From Methanomicrobiales archaeon (GTDB lineage: Archaea; Halobacteriota; Methanomicrobia; Methanomicrobiales; Methanospirillaceae), in contig JALHCK010000012.1 in the NCBI GenBank assembly GCA_022841205.1, positions 1 through 64,000 on the forward strand: a stretch of 64,000 nt of DNA, read 5' to 3'. Positions 43,396 to 52,450 of this stretch are shown piece after piece. The stretch's first letter is position 1; every line of letters starts with the position of its first letter. Made by a program: the position numbers and the translations under genes. The notes below the pieces were generated by a model, which was not told the DNA's origin, ran no database searches, and saw only the letters and a program-made list of their open reading frames with translations.

Positions 43396-44691
43396 CTATA
43401 TCGTCTCCCGCCGATCTATTACCCGCTTTGCCTTCCCCTCGAACCTCGGGAGGGATCCCGGCTCCACGAGTTTTACGCTTGTCCGGAGCTCGAGGGTGTC
43501 CCGAAGCTCCTTGACCACTTTCTTCTGGATGCGTGACAGGTCCGAAAGCTCACCGGAAAAGTGGGCGCGGTTGGTCTCAACTTCGATTGTCATCTCATCA
43601 AGATGGTTGATTCTATCCACATACACCATAAACTGATTCCCGACCTCGGGGATACGGAGGAGAACGTGTTCGATCTGGGACGGGAAGACGTTGATTCCCC
43701 TGATAACCAGCATATCATCGCTCCTTCCAGTGATTCGGGCGATCTTTTCCGCCCTGCCGCACGGGCATTCATCGGAAAGCAACATTGTGATGTCTCCGGT
43801 ACGGTATCGAAGGAGGGGCATTGCTTCCTTGACCAGCGGCGTAACCACGAGCTCCCCCTGTTCTTCGGGACCAAGCACCTCTCCGGTTGCCGGATCGATG
43901 ATCTCCACTAGGTAGGAATCGTGCCATATATGGAGCCCGTCCCGTTCATGGCATTCGAACGCGACCCCGGGGCCATAGAGCTCGGAAAGTCCGTAGCTGT
44001 CGTAGGCTGTAATGCCAAGCCGGGCTTCGAGTTCTCCACGCATCGCATCGGACCAGGGTTCGGCTCCGAACATGCCGATCCGGAGTGTGGGAAGATCCAC
44101 CCCCAGATCCTCTGCCACCTCGGCAAGGTGCAGGGCGTAACTGGGGGTGCAGTGGACAGCCGTCACTCCAAAATCCCTGATCATCTCGATCTGACGGCGC
44201 GTGTTGCCCGTCGCGCTCGGTATAACAGTGATCCCGGCCTTCTCGGCACCGTAGTGGAAACCAAGCCCTCCTGTAAACATCCCATAGTTGACCATGTTCT
44301 GGAAGATGTCTCCTTCCCGCAGGCCGACCATGGTGAGGTTCCGGGCGATCAGCTCTGCCCAGGACTCGAGATCCCCCCGGGTATAGCCGACCACTGTCGG
44401 TTTTCCTGTTGTGCCTGAGGTGGTGTGGATCCGTGCCACTTTTGAGAGCGGGACGGCAATGAACCCGAACGGATATCCGTTACGGAGATCCTGTTTCCGG
44501 GTGAATGGAATCTTCCTGATGTCATCAAGGGTTTTTATATCCCCGGTCCGGATGCCTGCCTGTTTGAGTTGCTGCCGGTAGAACCCGACCGATTCGACCC
44601 GGGACAGGGTCAACTTCAGGCGTTTCAACTGGAGGCGTTCCAGGTCTTTTCCCTTCAGGGTTTCAATCTTCTCGTTCCAGAACATCGCCAT
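43396..44691 (-). CDS. paaK: Phenylacetate-CoA ligase-like, first copy
   Basis: A 431-residue paralogue of the next gene with the same motifs (TTSGTTGKPTVVGYTRGD, YGLSELYGPG, GRSDDMLVIRGINVFPSQIE). The two are clearly divergent, so they may prefer different acids. It starts at ATG 44691, or at ATG 44685. A TATATATC-like box near 44800 on the minus strand could be the promoter. The indolepyruvate oxidoreductase genes (iorAB) that often join this cluster are not present here. Confidence 0.9.
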   Translation of the reverse strand: MAMFWNEKIETLKGKDLERLQLKRLKLTLSRVESVGFYRQQLKQAGIRTGDIKTLDDIRKIPFTRKQDLRNGYPFGFIAVPLSKVARIHTTSGTTGKPTVVGYTRGDLESWAELIARNLTMVGLREGDIFQNMVNYGMFTGGLGFHYGAEKAGITVIPSATGNTRRQIEMIRDFGVTAVHCTPSYALHLAEVAEDLGVDLPTLRIGMFGAEPWSDAMRGELEARLGITAYDSYGLSELYGPGVAFECHERDGLHIWHDSYLVEIIDPATGEVLGPEEQGELVVTPLVKEAMPLLRYRTGDITMLLSDECPCGRAEKIARITGRSDDMLVIRGINVFPSQIEHVLLRIPEVGNQFMVYVDRINHLDEMTIEVETNRAHFSGELSDLSRIQKKVVKELRDTLELRTSVKLVEPGSLPRFEGKAKRVIDRRETI

Positions 44692-44964
44692 GATCCTATC
44701 CTGCTCCTTCTGATCTTCTGGAACAGGCCTGTTCTCTTCCCAACCAATTTGATTCCATCGTGAACTGTGAACAGACAGCCGGAATGTCGCTTAATACGTT
44801 ATATATCATGTGCATCTCCTCAAAAAATCTTGCCAGGACATGACATGGCATCGCAATCGGGAAGGAAGGCAAACCCCGGGAATCCCATTAAAAACGATGT
44901 ATTGATGTAGGCAGTTCTCCTAATTTTTGTGTGCAGGCACCGTTGATGCCGGGCAATTATTGAG

Positions 44965-45933
44965 GTGAATCGAATTATTCAGGTGCCATGGAAGACGGTG
45001 ACGGGTTTTGGTGCACACCTCAAGGCAACCAGGAGCACGCTTGTCATCCAGCGGGATGGACACAGGGAAGAGGTGCCCCTCGATTCAATCAACCATCTTC
45101 TAATGATGGGTGGTCATTCCCTCCACACTTCCGTGGTCAATGCATTCCTCCGCTCGGGAAAGGCGATCTCGTTCTTTGAAGCGGATGGTGAACCCCTTGG
45201 AACCATTCGCCGGTATGGCGTTCATCCGGACGAGATCTTACGTAATCTCCAGGAAAAGGCACCGTCCCATTCATATGCACTCAGGCTGGCAAGAGCTGCC
45301 ACCATCAACCGCATCAGCCTGATCGAAGCGCTCGGGGAAAGGATGGCAGAGCCGCTCCTGTATGAGGGTGAGATCGATATCATCCGGCAGCACCTTGCCG
45401 AGTTCGAAAACCTCGTCCGGGTCGATGAGGTCCGGCGGGTGTACCGGCTGGTTTCGGCCATGTATTACGAGATTATTGCCCGGACGGTCTCACCCACGCT
45501 TGGATTCCGCAGGCGGACCCTCCGGCCCCACACCGATCCAGTCAACAGCATCCTCTCGATAGGCTACGGGATGCTTTTTGGCAATGCCTGCGTTGCCGCA
45601 ATCGGCGGCGAGTGCGACCCTGATCTTGGCTTTCTCACCATGGGAAGGGCCGGCCTTGTCTATGACCTGATCGAACCCTTCAAGCCGTCCATGATCGACC
45701 AGCCGGTCCTGGAACTGGTCCGCGACGGTCTTGACCCCGGGGACTACGAGTGCGGACCTGAACGCTGCATCCTTTCCGATGATCTTATGGCACGGCTGGT
45801 AAAAATCTTCCAGGAGACCATCCGGCAGGATGTCCTCGATTGCCAGGTGCTCGTGCTCCGGGAATCACTGATCGGGACGAGCGATTTTCATGTGGCGAAG
45901 GTTGAACATACCGGCCCCCGCACCGACACCTGA
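44965..45933 (+). CDS. Stand-alone Cas1-family protein
   Basis: A 322-residue Cas1 homologue. The N-terminal beta domain (LVIQRDGHREEVPLDSINHL, HTSVVNAFLRSGKAISFFE) and the C-terminal segment RPHTDPVNSILSIGYGMLFG and VYDLIEPFKP are family hallmarks. There is no cas2, other cas gene or CRISPR array within this window, so it belongs with Cas1-solo proteins. The usual His after LGF(L/I) is Thr (LGFLTMG), and the expected catalytic Glu seems to be replaced; Asp and Glu in YDLIE remain. GTG 44965 is the start. Flanked by paaK (divergent) and acylphosphatase (convergent). Confidence 0.88.
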   Translation: MNRIIQVPWKTVTGFGAHLKATRSTLVIQRDGHREEVPLDSINHLLMMGGHSLHTSVVNAFLRSGKAISFFEADGEPLGTIRRYGVHPDEILRNLQEKAPSHSYALRLARAATINRISLIEALGERMAEPLLYEGEIDIIRQHLAEFENLVRVDEVRRVYRLVSAMYYEIIARTVSPTLGFRRRTLRPHTDPVNSILSIGYGMLFGNACVAAIGGECDPDLGFLTMGRAGLVYDLIEPFKPSMIDQPVLELVRDGLDPGDYECGPERCILSDDLMARLVKIFQETIRQDVLDCQVLVLRESLIGTSDFHVAKVEHTGPRTDT

Positions 45934-45944
45934 GCCCAGGCGGT

Positions 45945-46286
45945 TTATGATTCCGTCCTCCTGACCTGGAAGTCCGCAAAGTGGGTCAGGGGGTGGTCGG
46001 AGATATCGATATCCCGTATCACCGCCCGGGGGCACGCGTATATCATCGAGATGAATTTTTCGAGCAGGATTGGATCGCTCGTGGCGATGGTCAGAACGCT
46101 TCCGTCCGGCAGGTTCATCACCTCGCCCCTGATATTGAGCCTTCCGGCAAGGGAGCGGATGCAGTTCCGCATGCCCACCCGCTGGACCTTTCCAGAAATG
46201 CGTATCTGGATTGTCTTTTGTTCCGGGGCAGAATGCCTGCCGGATTTCCTGGAAGGAACACGCCCCCCTTCATCCTGATCTTCCAC
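45945..46286 (-). CDS. Acylphosphatase-family protein
   Basis: A 113-residue protein with an N-terminal basic extension (about 25 residues) before the acylphosphatase fold. GKVQRVGMRNCIRSLA replaces the usual GxVQGVGFR loop and keeps its Arg; EVMNLPDGSVLTIATSD holds the Asn. Enzyme members hydrolyse acyl phosphates; the Gly to Arg change in the phosphate loop could weaken activity. A GTG at 46286 is the start. Confidence 0.8.
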   Translation of the reverse strand: MEDQDEGGRVPSRKSGRHSAPEQKTIQIRISGKVQRVGMRNCIRSLAGRLNIRGEVMNLPDGSVLTIATSDPILLEKFISMIYACPRAVIRDIDISDHPLTHFADFQVRRTES

Positions 46287-46452
46287 TCTTGCTCCTGCTG
46301 TCTCTGTTGCCCGATATTGGTATTAGTCTTTCCCGCCAGACACACCGGCGTTGCGGTTAGCGTATAGCACGATACGGTTTATATGCGTACGATCCCGCAG
46401 GCGAAAACGCTCGTATCGTGAGAAAAATAAAGGAGAATAGGTGATTCGCGTG

Positions 46453-47811
46453 CTAGCAGGATTGCATCCGATCCAGTATCTCATCGTAGAACTTACGTGC
46501 TGTCCCGGCATCGGCAGACTCTGCAATGACCCGGACCAGGGGTTCGGTTCCCGAAGGCCGGATCAGCGCCCAGGAGTCGTTCCGGTTGATACGGATTCCG
46601 TCCGTCCAGTCAATTGCGTCGTGCAGGTAGGTTTTACTGAGGGCGTTGATAAGGGCAGAAGGATCATCTGCCCTGAACTTGCCAGCAATCAGGGTATACT
46701 CCGGCATTTCATCGATAATGGCGGATAAGTGACGCCCGGTCCCGGCAAGGATGGATACCATCATTGCCGCCGTCATGCCTCCGTCCCGGCAATACTGGTG
46801 GGCCGGGTAGATTATTCCGCCATTCCCCTCACCGCCAAGGGTTACCGGTATCCCCTCTGCCTGGAGTGCCAGCATGGTTCGGGCGACGTAAATGCTTCCA
46901 ACCGGGGTGTAGCAGACGTCACATCCGTGCTGCCTGGCAACCGTCTCGATGAGGAGCGATGTGGAGACCGGGGTGACGATGGTTCCCTTCGTCTGCTGGC
47001 AGATCCAATCTGCGATCAGAGCAAACTCCTGGTTCTCGTTTATGAACCGGCCGTTCTCATCGACAATGACCGCCCGGTCCGCATCGCCATCGTGTGCAAC
47101 ACCGAAGTCCGCCCCGGCCGCCCGTACCAGCTCGCAGAGAGGGGCAATCCCGTCGGGCGAGGGTTCCGGGAACCGTCCTGGGAACCGGCCATCCATCTGT
47201 CCGTTGACGGTCAGGACCCTGCATCCCATGCGGGTGAGAATCCCGGGGGTTGTGTAACAGGCGGCTCCGCATCCCGGGTCTACGACGACCGTCATCCCGG
47301 CACCGGGTCTGCCCGGGAACTGTCGGACTACGGTATCCACGTATTCCGAGACAGAATCGGGAGAGGCATGTTCGCTCCCGGTGTCATCCCAGGCCGCGTA
47401 TTCAAACCGGCGCCCGAACAACCGGTTCTCCAGCAGGATTACCTGTTCGTCTCCCATCTCGGTCCCATCGGGCTCGATAACCTTTACCCCGTTGTATTCA
47501 GGAGGGTTGTGGGATGCAGTGAGTACCGCACCGGCATCGAAGTGGTTGCGGACAAGGTACTGGAGTGCAGGGGTGGGGAGGATGCCGCAATCGAAAACAT
47601 CGCAGCCTGTTGCCAGGAGCCCGGCCTTCAGTGCATTTGCCAGTGCCGGCCCGGATGTCCGGGTATCCCGCCCGACTGCAATCCTTCCCTTCCGCATGGA
47701 TCCCAGGGCAAGGCCTATGGACAGGGCGAGCTCCGGGGTCATGTCGGTTCCGACTATTCCCCGCACACCGTTTGTGCCGAACAGTCGTTTTTCCAGCTTC
47801 ATGGGGGCCAT
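46453..47811 (-). CDS. glmM: Phosphoglucosamine mutase / phosphohexomutase
   Basis: Alpha-D-phosphohexomutase (452 residues) interconverting glucosamine-6- and -1-phosphate, or related hexoses, for UDP-sugar synthesis. RLFGTNGVRGI is the N-terminal signature, TASHNPPEYNG has the phospho-Ser, HDGDADRAV binds Mg and GGEGNGG and RPSGTEPLVRV recognise sugar and phosphate. GGAGG before ATG 47811 selects the start. It follows mobB closely. Confidence 0.92.
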   Translation of the reverse strand: MAPMKLEKRLFGTNGVRGIVGTDMTPELALSIGLALGSMRKGRIAVGRDTRTSGPALANALKAGLLATGCDVFDCGILPTPALQYLVRNHFDAGAVLTASHNPPEYNGVKVIEPDGTEMGDEQVILLENRLFGRRFEYAAWDDTGSEHASPDSVSEYVDTVVRQFPGRPGAGMTVVVDPGCGAACYTTPGILTRMGCRVLTVNGQMDGRFPGRFPEPSPDGIAPLCELVRAAGADFGVAHDGDADRAVIVDENGRFINENQEFALIADWICQQTKGTIVTPVSTSLLIETVARQHGCDVCYTPVGSIYVARTMLALQAEGIPVTLGGEGNGGIIYPAHQYCRDGGMTAAMMVSILAGTGRHLSAIIDEMPEYTLIAGKFRADDPSALINALSKTYLHDAIDWTDGIRINRNDSWALIRPSGTEPLVRVIAESADAGTARKFYDEILDRMQSC

Positions 47812-47815
47812 ACGT

Positions 47816-48547
47816 TCAGTCCTCCGGTGGGAACGTGGCGGTCAGGGTGAGCAGGATATCGGTTGCAAAAAGGGTAGCCTTGATGGCACTGTCCGGGTCA
47901 GCGGCGCAGACGCCAAAGTGAACCCCGGTATAACTCCGGCCGGGGATGTTTCCCGAATGGCAGAGCCGCGAAAACAGGACGCCATCGATCCTGCTGACAT
48001 TCCTGGCCAGGCTGGCTTCCGAATCTGCTATCGTTGTGCGATCTGCCTGTTGCGGGCAGGCAAGCGTGAACGTGAGGACTGTGGATCCCGGCGGGCATCC
48101 GTTCCGGAACATCCGCGCGAACCCTTCGGCGGTGGTGAATTCATCGCATGCACCGAGGCTGGCTATAACATCGTCCACGGTGGGGTTGACCATCAGCACG
48201 TTTTTTGCACCGGCAAGATCCCCGATCACGAACTTCGGGAACGCCCGGGACTTGAAGCTCTCGATGATGGCGACCTGCACCCCCGCATCGCAGAGCATGA
48301 TGAGGATCTCGTCAAGCCTGGCCTCCCTGACCACGCAAATGGTTTTCTCGCTGTCGATCCCTGCCGATATCTTTGCCCCGGCCTCAAAAAACCGGGTGGT
48401 GTCCTTTCCCTCTTCGAGACGGGCATCATGGTGCCCGATATGCTTGATGACGCCGACCGGTCCAAAATCTTTCAGGGCCGGGATAAGTGAATCGATGAAT
48501 GTGGTCTTCCCGGTTCCCGAAACCCCTGCGATATGGATGATCTTCAC
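47816..48547 (-). CDS. mobB: Molybdopterin-guanine dinucleotide biosynthesis protein B-like
   Basis: A P-loop protein of 243 residues; the first 130 or so match MobB: AGVSGTGKTTFID (Walker A), GVIKHIGHHD and ESFKSRAFPK. The remaining hundred residues (about 140-243) do not resemble classic MobB and may be a second domain. MobB helps make the bis-MGD cofactor of formate and formylmethanofuran dehydrogenases. It overlaps the preceding gene by 4 bp. Confidence 0.8.
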   Translation of the reverse strand: MKIIHIAGVSGTGKTTFIDSLIPALKDFGPVGVIKHIGHHDARLEEGKDTTRFFEAGAKISAGIDSEKTICVVREARLDEILIMLCDAGVQVAIIESFKSRAFPKFVIGDLAGAKNVLMVNPTVDDVIASLGACDEFTTAEGFARMFRNGCPPGSTVLTFTLACPQQADRTTIADSEASLARNVSRIDGVLFSRLCHSGNIPGRSYTGVHFGVCAADPDSAIKATLFATDILLTLTATFPPED

Positions 48548-49080
48548 CCTGATTCCCCCTTTCCGGTGTTTTCTTCCTCTTCCCGTGAACGGAGGAGCTT
48601 AGCCGCAGCCTCTCCGACGCTTCGCATGACATCGGAAATCCGTTCCTCGATTTCGATCTCTTCATCGATCTCGAGCGATGACCGTTCTACTTCGAGCAGG
48701 AACCGGGCGACTTCACTTGCCTCAAAGAGGAGGTCATCGAGCTCATCCTGGGTGAAAAACCCGCACATTGCGCCGTAGAAGAAGGTTGCCCCCGATTTGG
48801 TGACCTTCTTCTTGAACGAATTCCGGGCCTGGTTGACGGCCTGGGCTGTATAGGGCTCCTTCATGAAGGGCACGAGATCGGGGAGGTGCTTGCCTATGAA
48901 GGTCATCTCCGCCCCGTTCCGGGTCCGGAAGTCGGTGCAGAGGCGGGCAATTGCCCACTCCCTGGCGGTGACATAGGTTCTCCTCCTGAGAAACTGGTTC
49001 ACCTTCCGGTAAGCCGCTCCATCAACCTTCTTGAATTTTTTATACTTGTTGACGTCTTCCTGCCCGAAATGACGCGCCAT
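48544..49080 (-). CDS. Conserved archaeal protein (DUF5806-like)
   Basis: A 178-residue, largely helical protein. RTYVTAREWAIARLCTDFR and KKVTKSGATFFYGAMCGFF match a family I recall from haloarchaea as DUF5806; the C-terminal 50 residues are acidic and helical. Function unknown. It is the first gene of a DUF5806-mobB-glmM unit with ATGA overlap; the region upstream is the long gene-poor stretch. Confidence 0.7.
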   Translation of the reverse strand: MARHFGQEDVNKYKKFKKVDGAAYRKVNQFLRRRTYVTAREWAIARLCTDFRTRNGAEMTFIGKHLPDLVPFMKEPYTAQAVNQARNSFKKKVTKSGATFFYGAMCGFFTQDELDDLLFEASEVARFLLEVERSSLEIDEEIEIEERISDVMRSVGEAAAKLLRSREEEENTGKGESG

Positions 49081-49083
49081 GTG

Positions 49084-50872
49084 ATACCATTGTGTCCGGT
49101 GAATATTATACGCTGCGGGTCACCGGGGTTGCAGGATCTGGGGGAACCCTTTTGTATATAGCACCCAACGGTTTATGGACTGAGGGAGGATAGAGCTCAA
49201 GCGGCATAATAAATCCAAAGACCCGGCCTCATTTTCAAAAAATGCGAGTTAATTGATTCTATTTCCTGGAAGTTATAACCGATCTCCCTTTGTGAAAGGA
49301 GAAGGAGGCGGGATGCAACAGGTTGTTATGGAGAATATGTAAGGAGCAAACTTCAGGCCGACCTTCAGCTCTATTCGCCAGGGGTTGTTCTCCATGAGGT
49401 TCGTTGCGTTTGTGGATCCCCACTTTCTTCTGTGAGATGACTGCATTGAAAGGCGGCGTCCGGAAACACTACTGTCTGGTGTGCAGGATGGAAAAGAGAT
49501 GAAGTTTTGGAAAATCCGGACCAACGGGGGGTATATTCCCTCAGCTGTTCATCCACAGGCAATGCAGACCGGTGACGAGCAACCTGCCTGCCCCGGTGAG
49601 TTATCAAACGCATTTCCCGGGTCCACTGCTATCAGAACCTGTCGGTTTAATTGCATGGTGGTTTCGTCCTGTCGTTACACCTCAGCGCAAGAGAGATCGT
49701 AACCGGGGCGGTGTGTGGATGGCGAATTTATTCCAGGAATCATCAGTTCCGGCAGGGACCTGCCAGTCAGATGCGGACAGTCCACGGTGATAAGCCGAAG
49801 GTTGCACTCTTATTTTAGAGTTAGCCTCCATTTTCGCTGGTAAATGAAATACCTGTTGAACAGGAGTATTTTTCAGGGATTTTGGGTTTATTATCGCTCT
49901 TCACGGGTCATATTGTGGAGATCCTGGAGGTTTATGAAACCAGTCGTTGCTTCGTGGGAGAAGTATTTTTTCCGGATGGTATGATCATATCCATAATTCC
50001 GCGGTTTTCACCCAGGGAGGCATATGACCAGAGGATATCAGTGGCGTTTCATATTTCCCGGGGAATCATGTGGCCTCCTGGCTCTTTTTGTAAACCTTTC
50101 CTGGAGGGAATTACACCCGATGACCATAAGATCTTCAGGGGCGGATACCCCCTCACATTATCATATCCACATGAGGCAAGGAGTGGAAACCAAGGTCAGC
50201 TGGCCGGCATATCGGGGCTGTTGGCGATTCCTCAAAAACGGATTCAAGAATTCCCTGCTCCTGTCCACATCCTCAAAAAGAGCCTGTGCCAGGCATCCTG
50301 GCTTTGCAATCCGGGAGAAGACTACCGTGATACCGTCCACCAGAGGCCCATATTTTTTAGGAATTCCGAAGAGGTTTCATGACAGTTCAGGAGCTCTCCC
50401 AACAGATCCCACCGTCCACCTTTGGAGAGAAGGGTTGCAGGTGCGATGGAGATGACATTCTTATTACCCGTTGCGTTTTTAACCCCTCCCTTTCAGGGTT
50501 ATCCTCATATCGCGTTTTCTGCAGCAGTCACGGTTGAAAACGATGAAATATATGGCCCGGAGGCCCGGATGCCATTTGCGGGCGAATATGAGGCCGAATT
50601 TTTTCCTGATCTCCATCCCAGGCGGGGACCCAGATAACTCTGAAGTCTCCATGCTTCTCTAATGGGTATCAATGTCACTCCAGAGATTACCACGTGTTGT
50701 GAAAGAAGATTGGCGTGTTTGTTTAGAGTCACACCGGTCCTGTTACTGGTACCTTCACTAATTGGGCCCACTAGAACCGCGACACTCTGAAAAATTGTCA
50801 TTTCCGATTTTCTTTGCGGCAAATGTGTATTCTGCGCAAAACTTTAATTATCGGGAGAAATAAGAATAGAGC
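49084..50872. other. 1.8-kb gene-poor region upstream of xerA
   Basis: No convincing gene in any frame: the open frames overlap one another, begin with TTG or lack ribosome sites, and have codon use unlike neighbours. Base composition is more AT-rich than the flanks. No transposase, tRNA, CRISPR repeat or long inverted repeat could be recognised. The last 40 bp, with AACTTTAATTATCG, probably form the xerA promoter. Confidence 0.55.
50840..50850 (+). promoter_or_regulatory. TATA-like element before xerA
   Basis: AACTTTAATTA is 23-33 nt before the xerA ATG, the expected TATA spacing for a leaderless transcript. Confidence 0.45.
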
Positions 50873-51835
50873 ATGGAGGCGGGCTTTTTTTCCGAATGGG
50901 TTGGAAGGTACCGCCATTACCTGCGAATGCGCAATTATTCCGCCCGGACCATCCAGAGCTACGAGCAGGTGGTCCGCCACTTTGCCTACTATGTCTGGCT
51001 CCGCCGTACGGCCGATCCCGGGAAACTGCTGATCTACTGGGAGAACCTCTCGCGGGCCCGCCTGGATACCGATGTCGAAGTAAAGCCGGTGATGATCACT
51101 GACTACCTCACCTTCCTCTCCTCGGGAAAGACCTACAAGCCAAAGACCATCCACCGGATCATCTCGACTCTGAGTTCGTTCTACCGGTTCCTCTACTCGC
51201 AGGGAGCGGTCTCCACGAACCCGATGTCCGGGGTGGAGCGCCCCAAGATCAAGGACCAGGAGCTCCGCTACCTGAAGCACAGCCAGGTGATCCGGCTGAT
51301 CGATTCGATCGAAGACCCCCGCGACCGGCTGGTCATCAGGGTCATCTACGCAACCGGGGTCCGGGTCTCCGAGCTCTGCGCCATGAACCTCGAGGACATC
51401 GATTTCGAGGACGGGACCATCCGGGTGCGGGGGAAAGGCGGCAAGATCCGGATCGTGTTCATCGACCGTGAGACGCTCGAGGAGATTGCCGATTTCATCG
51501 GTACCCGGATCGAAGGTCCGCTCTTCCTTGGCCAGATGGGCCACCACATCTCCCCCCGCTCGGTGCAGCACATTTTCAAGCTCTATGCCCCTCCGGGAAT
51601 CACCCCGCACAAAATCCGGCACAGCTACGCAAGCGAGCTATACCGGCGGTCAAAGAACCTCCGGGTGGTCCAGGAGAACCTCGGGCATACCTCGATCAAG
51701 ACCACCGAGATCTACCTGCACACCGACCTTGATGAGCGGAAACGGGTCTACCAGGAGTACTTCCCGCTGGCGGAGGCGGGCAACCGGGAAACTGAAGATC
51801 GGCGCAAGGCGAGACGGGATCGGGATTATCCATAG
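50873..51835 (+). CDS. xerA: Tyrosine recombinase XerA
   Basis: A 320-residue tyrosine recombinase that in archaea resolves chromosome dimers at a dif site. The N-terminal SAM-like domain has NYSARTIQSYEQVVRHF; the catalytic residues are Arg in ATGVRVSEL, Lys in RGKGGKIR, His-Arg in PHKIRHSYAS, His in LGHTSIKTT and the Tyr nucleophile in EIYLHTD. Its size and lack of neighbouring phage genes favour the housekeeping XerA over an integrase. No dif site could be identified by eye. Confidence 0.9.
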   Translation: MEAGFFSEWVGRYRHYLRMRNYSARTIQSYEQVVRHFAYYVWLRRTADPGKLLIYWENLSRARLDTDVEVKPVMITDYLTFLSSGKTYKPKTIHRIISTLSSFYRFLYSQGAVSTNPMSGVERPKIKDQELRYLKHSQVIRLIDSIEDPRDRLVIRVIYATGVRVSELCAMNLEDIDFEDGTIRVRGKGGKIRIVFIDRETLEEIADFIGTRIEGPLFLGQMGHHISPRSVQHIFKLYAPPGITPHKIRHSYASELYRRSKNLRVVQENLGHTSIKTTEIYLHTDLDERKRVYQEYFPLAEAGNRETEDRRKARRDRDYP

Positions 51836-52438
51836 AGAATAGCGAATAACCCTCAGGTTACCGTCCTTCGGAACGGTATTGGGAAAAAGGGGGGTATCAG
51901 CAATTCTCCCTGGAACGTTCACCAACCACGGCCGGGCATCCTCCCGGCACTGGGGGGTGAATCCGCAGGTTGTCCGGTTCGGCAACAGCCATCGCCTGTC
52001 ATCGGGGGCCCGAAATATGGTATCCACCATGGTTCCGCAGGTCATCCTGTCGATGGGGACAACCCGGCAGCAGGTCGGTCCTGTTCCCGATCCTGGTCAG
52101 GGTCCCTTACTCAACGCATGCAGGGGGGCTCTCCTGCCGGAAATCGCAAAGTGGATAATTTCCGGAAAATAAAAATTCCCTGTTGTTGTTTACAGGAATT
52201 ATCGGAATATCTTCCTTACTCATATCGCGCCCAACCCCGGTCCCTCCGAAGACATAAACCGCATAACGCTATACTTAAAAATGGATCCGTTTTTCCACCC
52301 GGCAGGATCCACCAAACCGAAAACAGTGTTTTTTCTTACGGTATCATGATACAAAGATATACGAAATGAAATAAAGAAAAGTGAATCCTTTCGAAAAATC
52401 ACTGGATCCCTGGAACAACGACTTTTATCTCGAAACAC
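51836..52438. other. Gene-free 600-bp stretch
   Basis: Moderately GC-rich first half with several short stems, then AT-rich second half; a stem-like AATTCCCTG...CAGGAATT lies near 52173-52200. It might encode a structured RNA, but none of the conserved SRP or RNase P motifs were found. No protein gene is supported. Confidence 0.4.
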
Positions 52439-52450
52439 TTGGCACCGGAC

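Noticed and set aside
44700..46452. Casposon or CRISPR locus around cas1
   Set aside because: No polymerase B, HNH, terminal inverted repeats or direct repeat-spacer pattern is visible.
46441..46728. A 95-residue + strand ORF with TATA-like TTTATATG and AGGAG upstream
   Set aside because: It is antisense to the 3' end of glmM, whose codons explain the open frame; the TATA-like element is near-symmetric and may serve the acylphosphatase gene.
49882..50382. A 166-residue ORF in the gene-poor region
   Set aside because: It begins with TTG, lacks a ribosome site, overlaps another open frame of similar length and its codon use is unlike that of local genes.
51836..52438. SRP 7S RNA or RNase P RNA in the spacer
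   Set aside because: Some stems and GGTTCGGCAAC are present, but none of the conserved motifs of either RNA is found on either strand.
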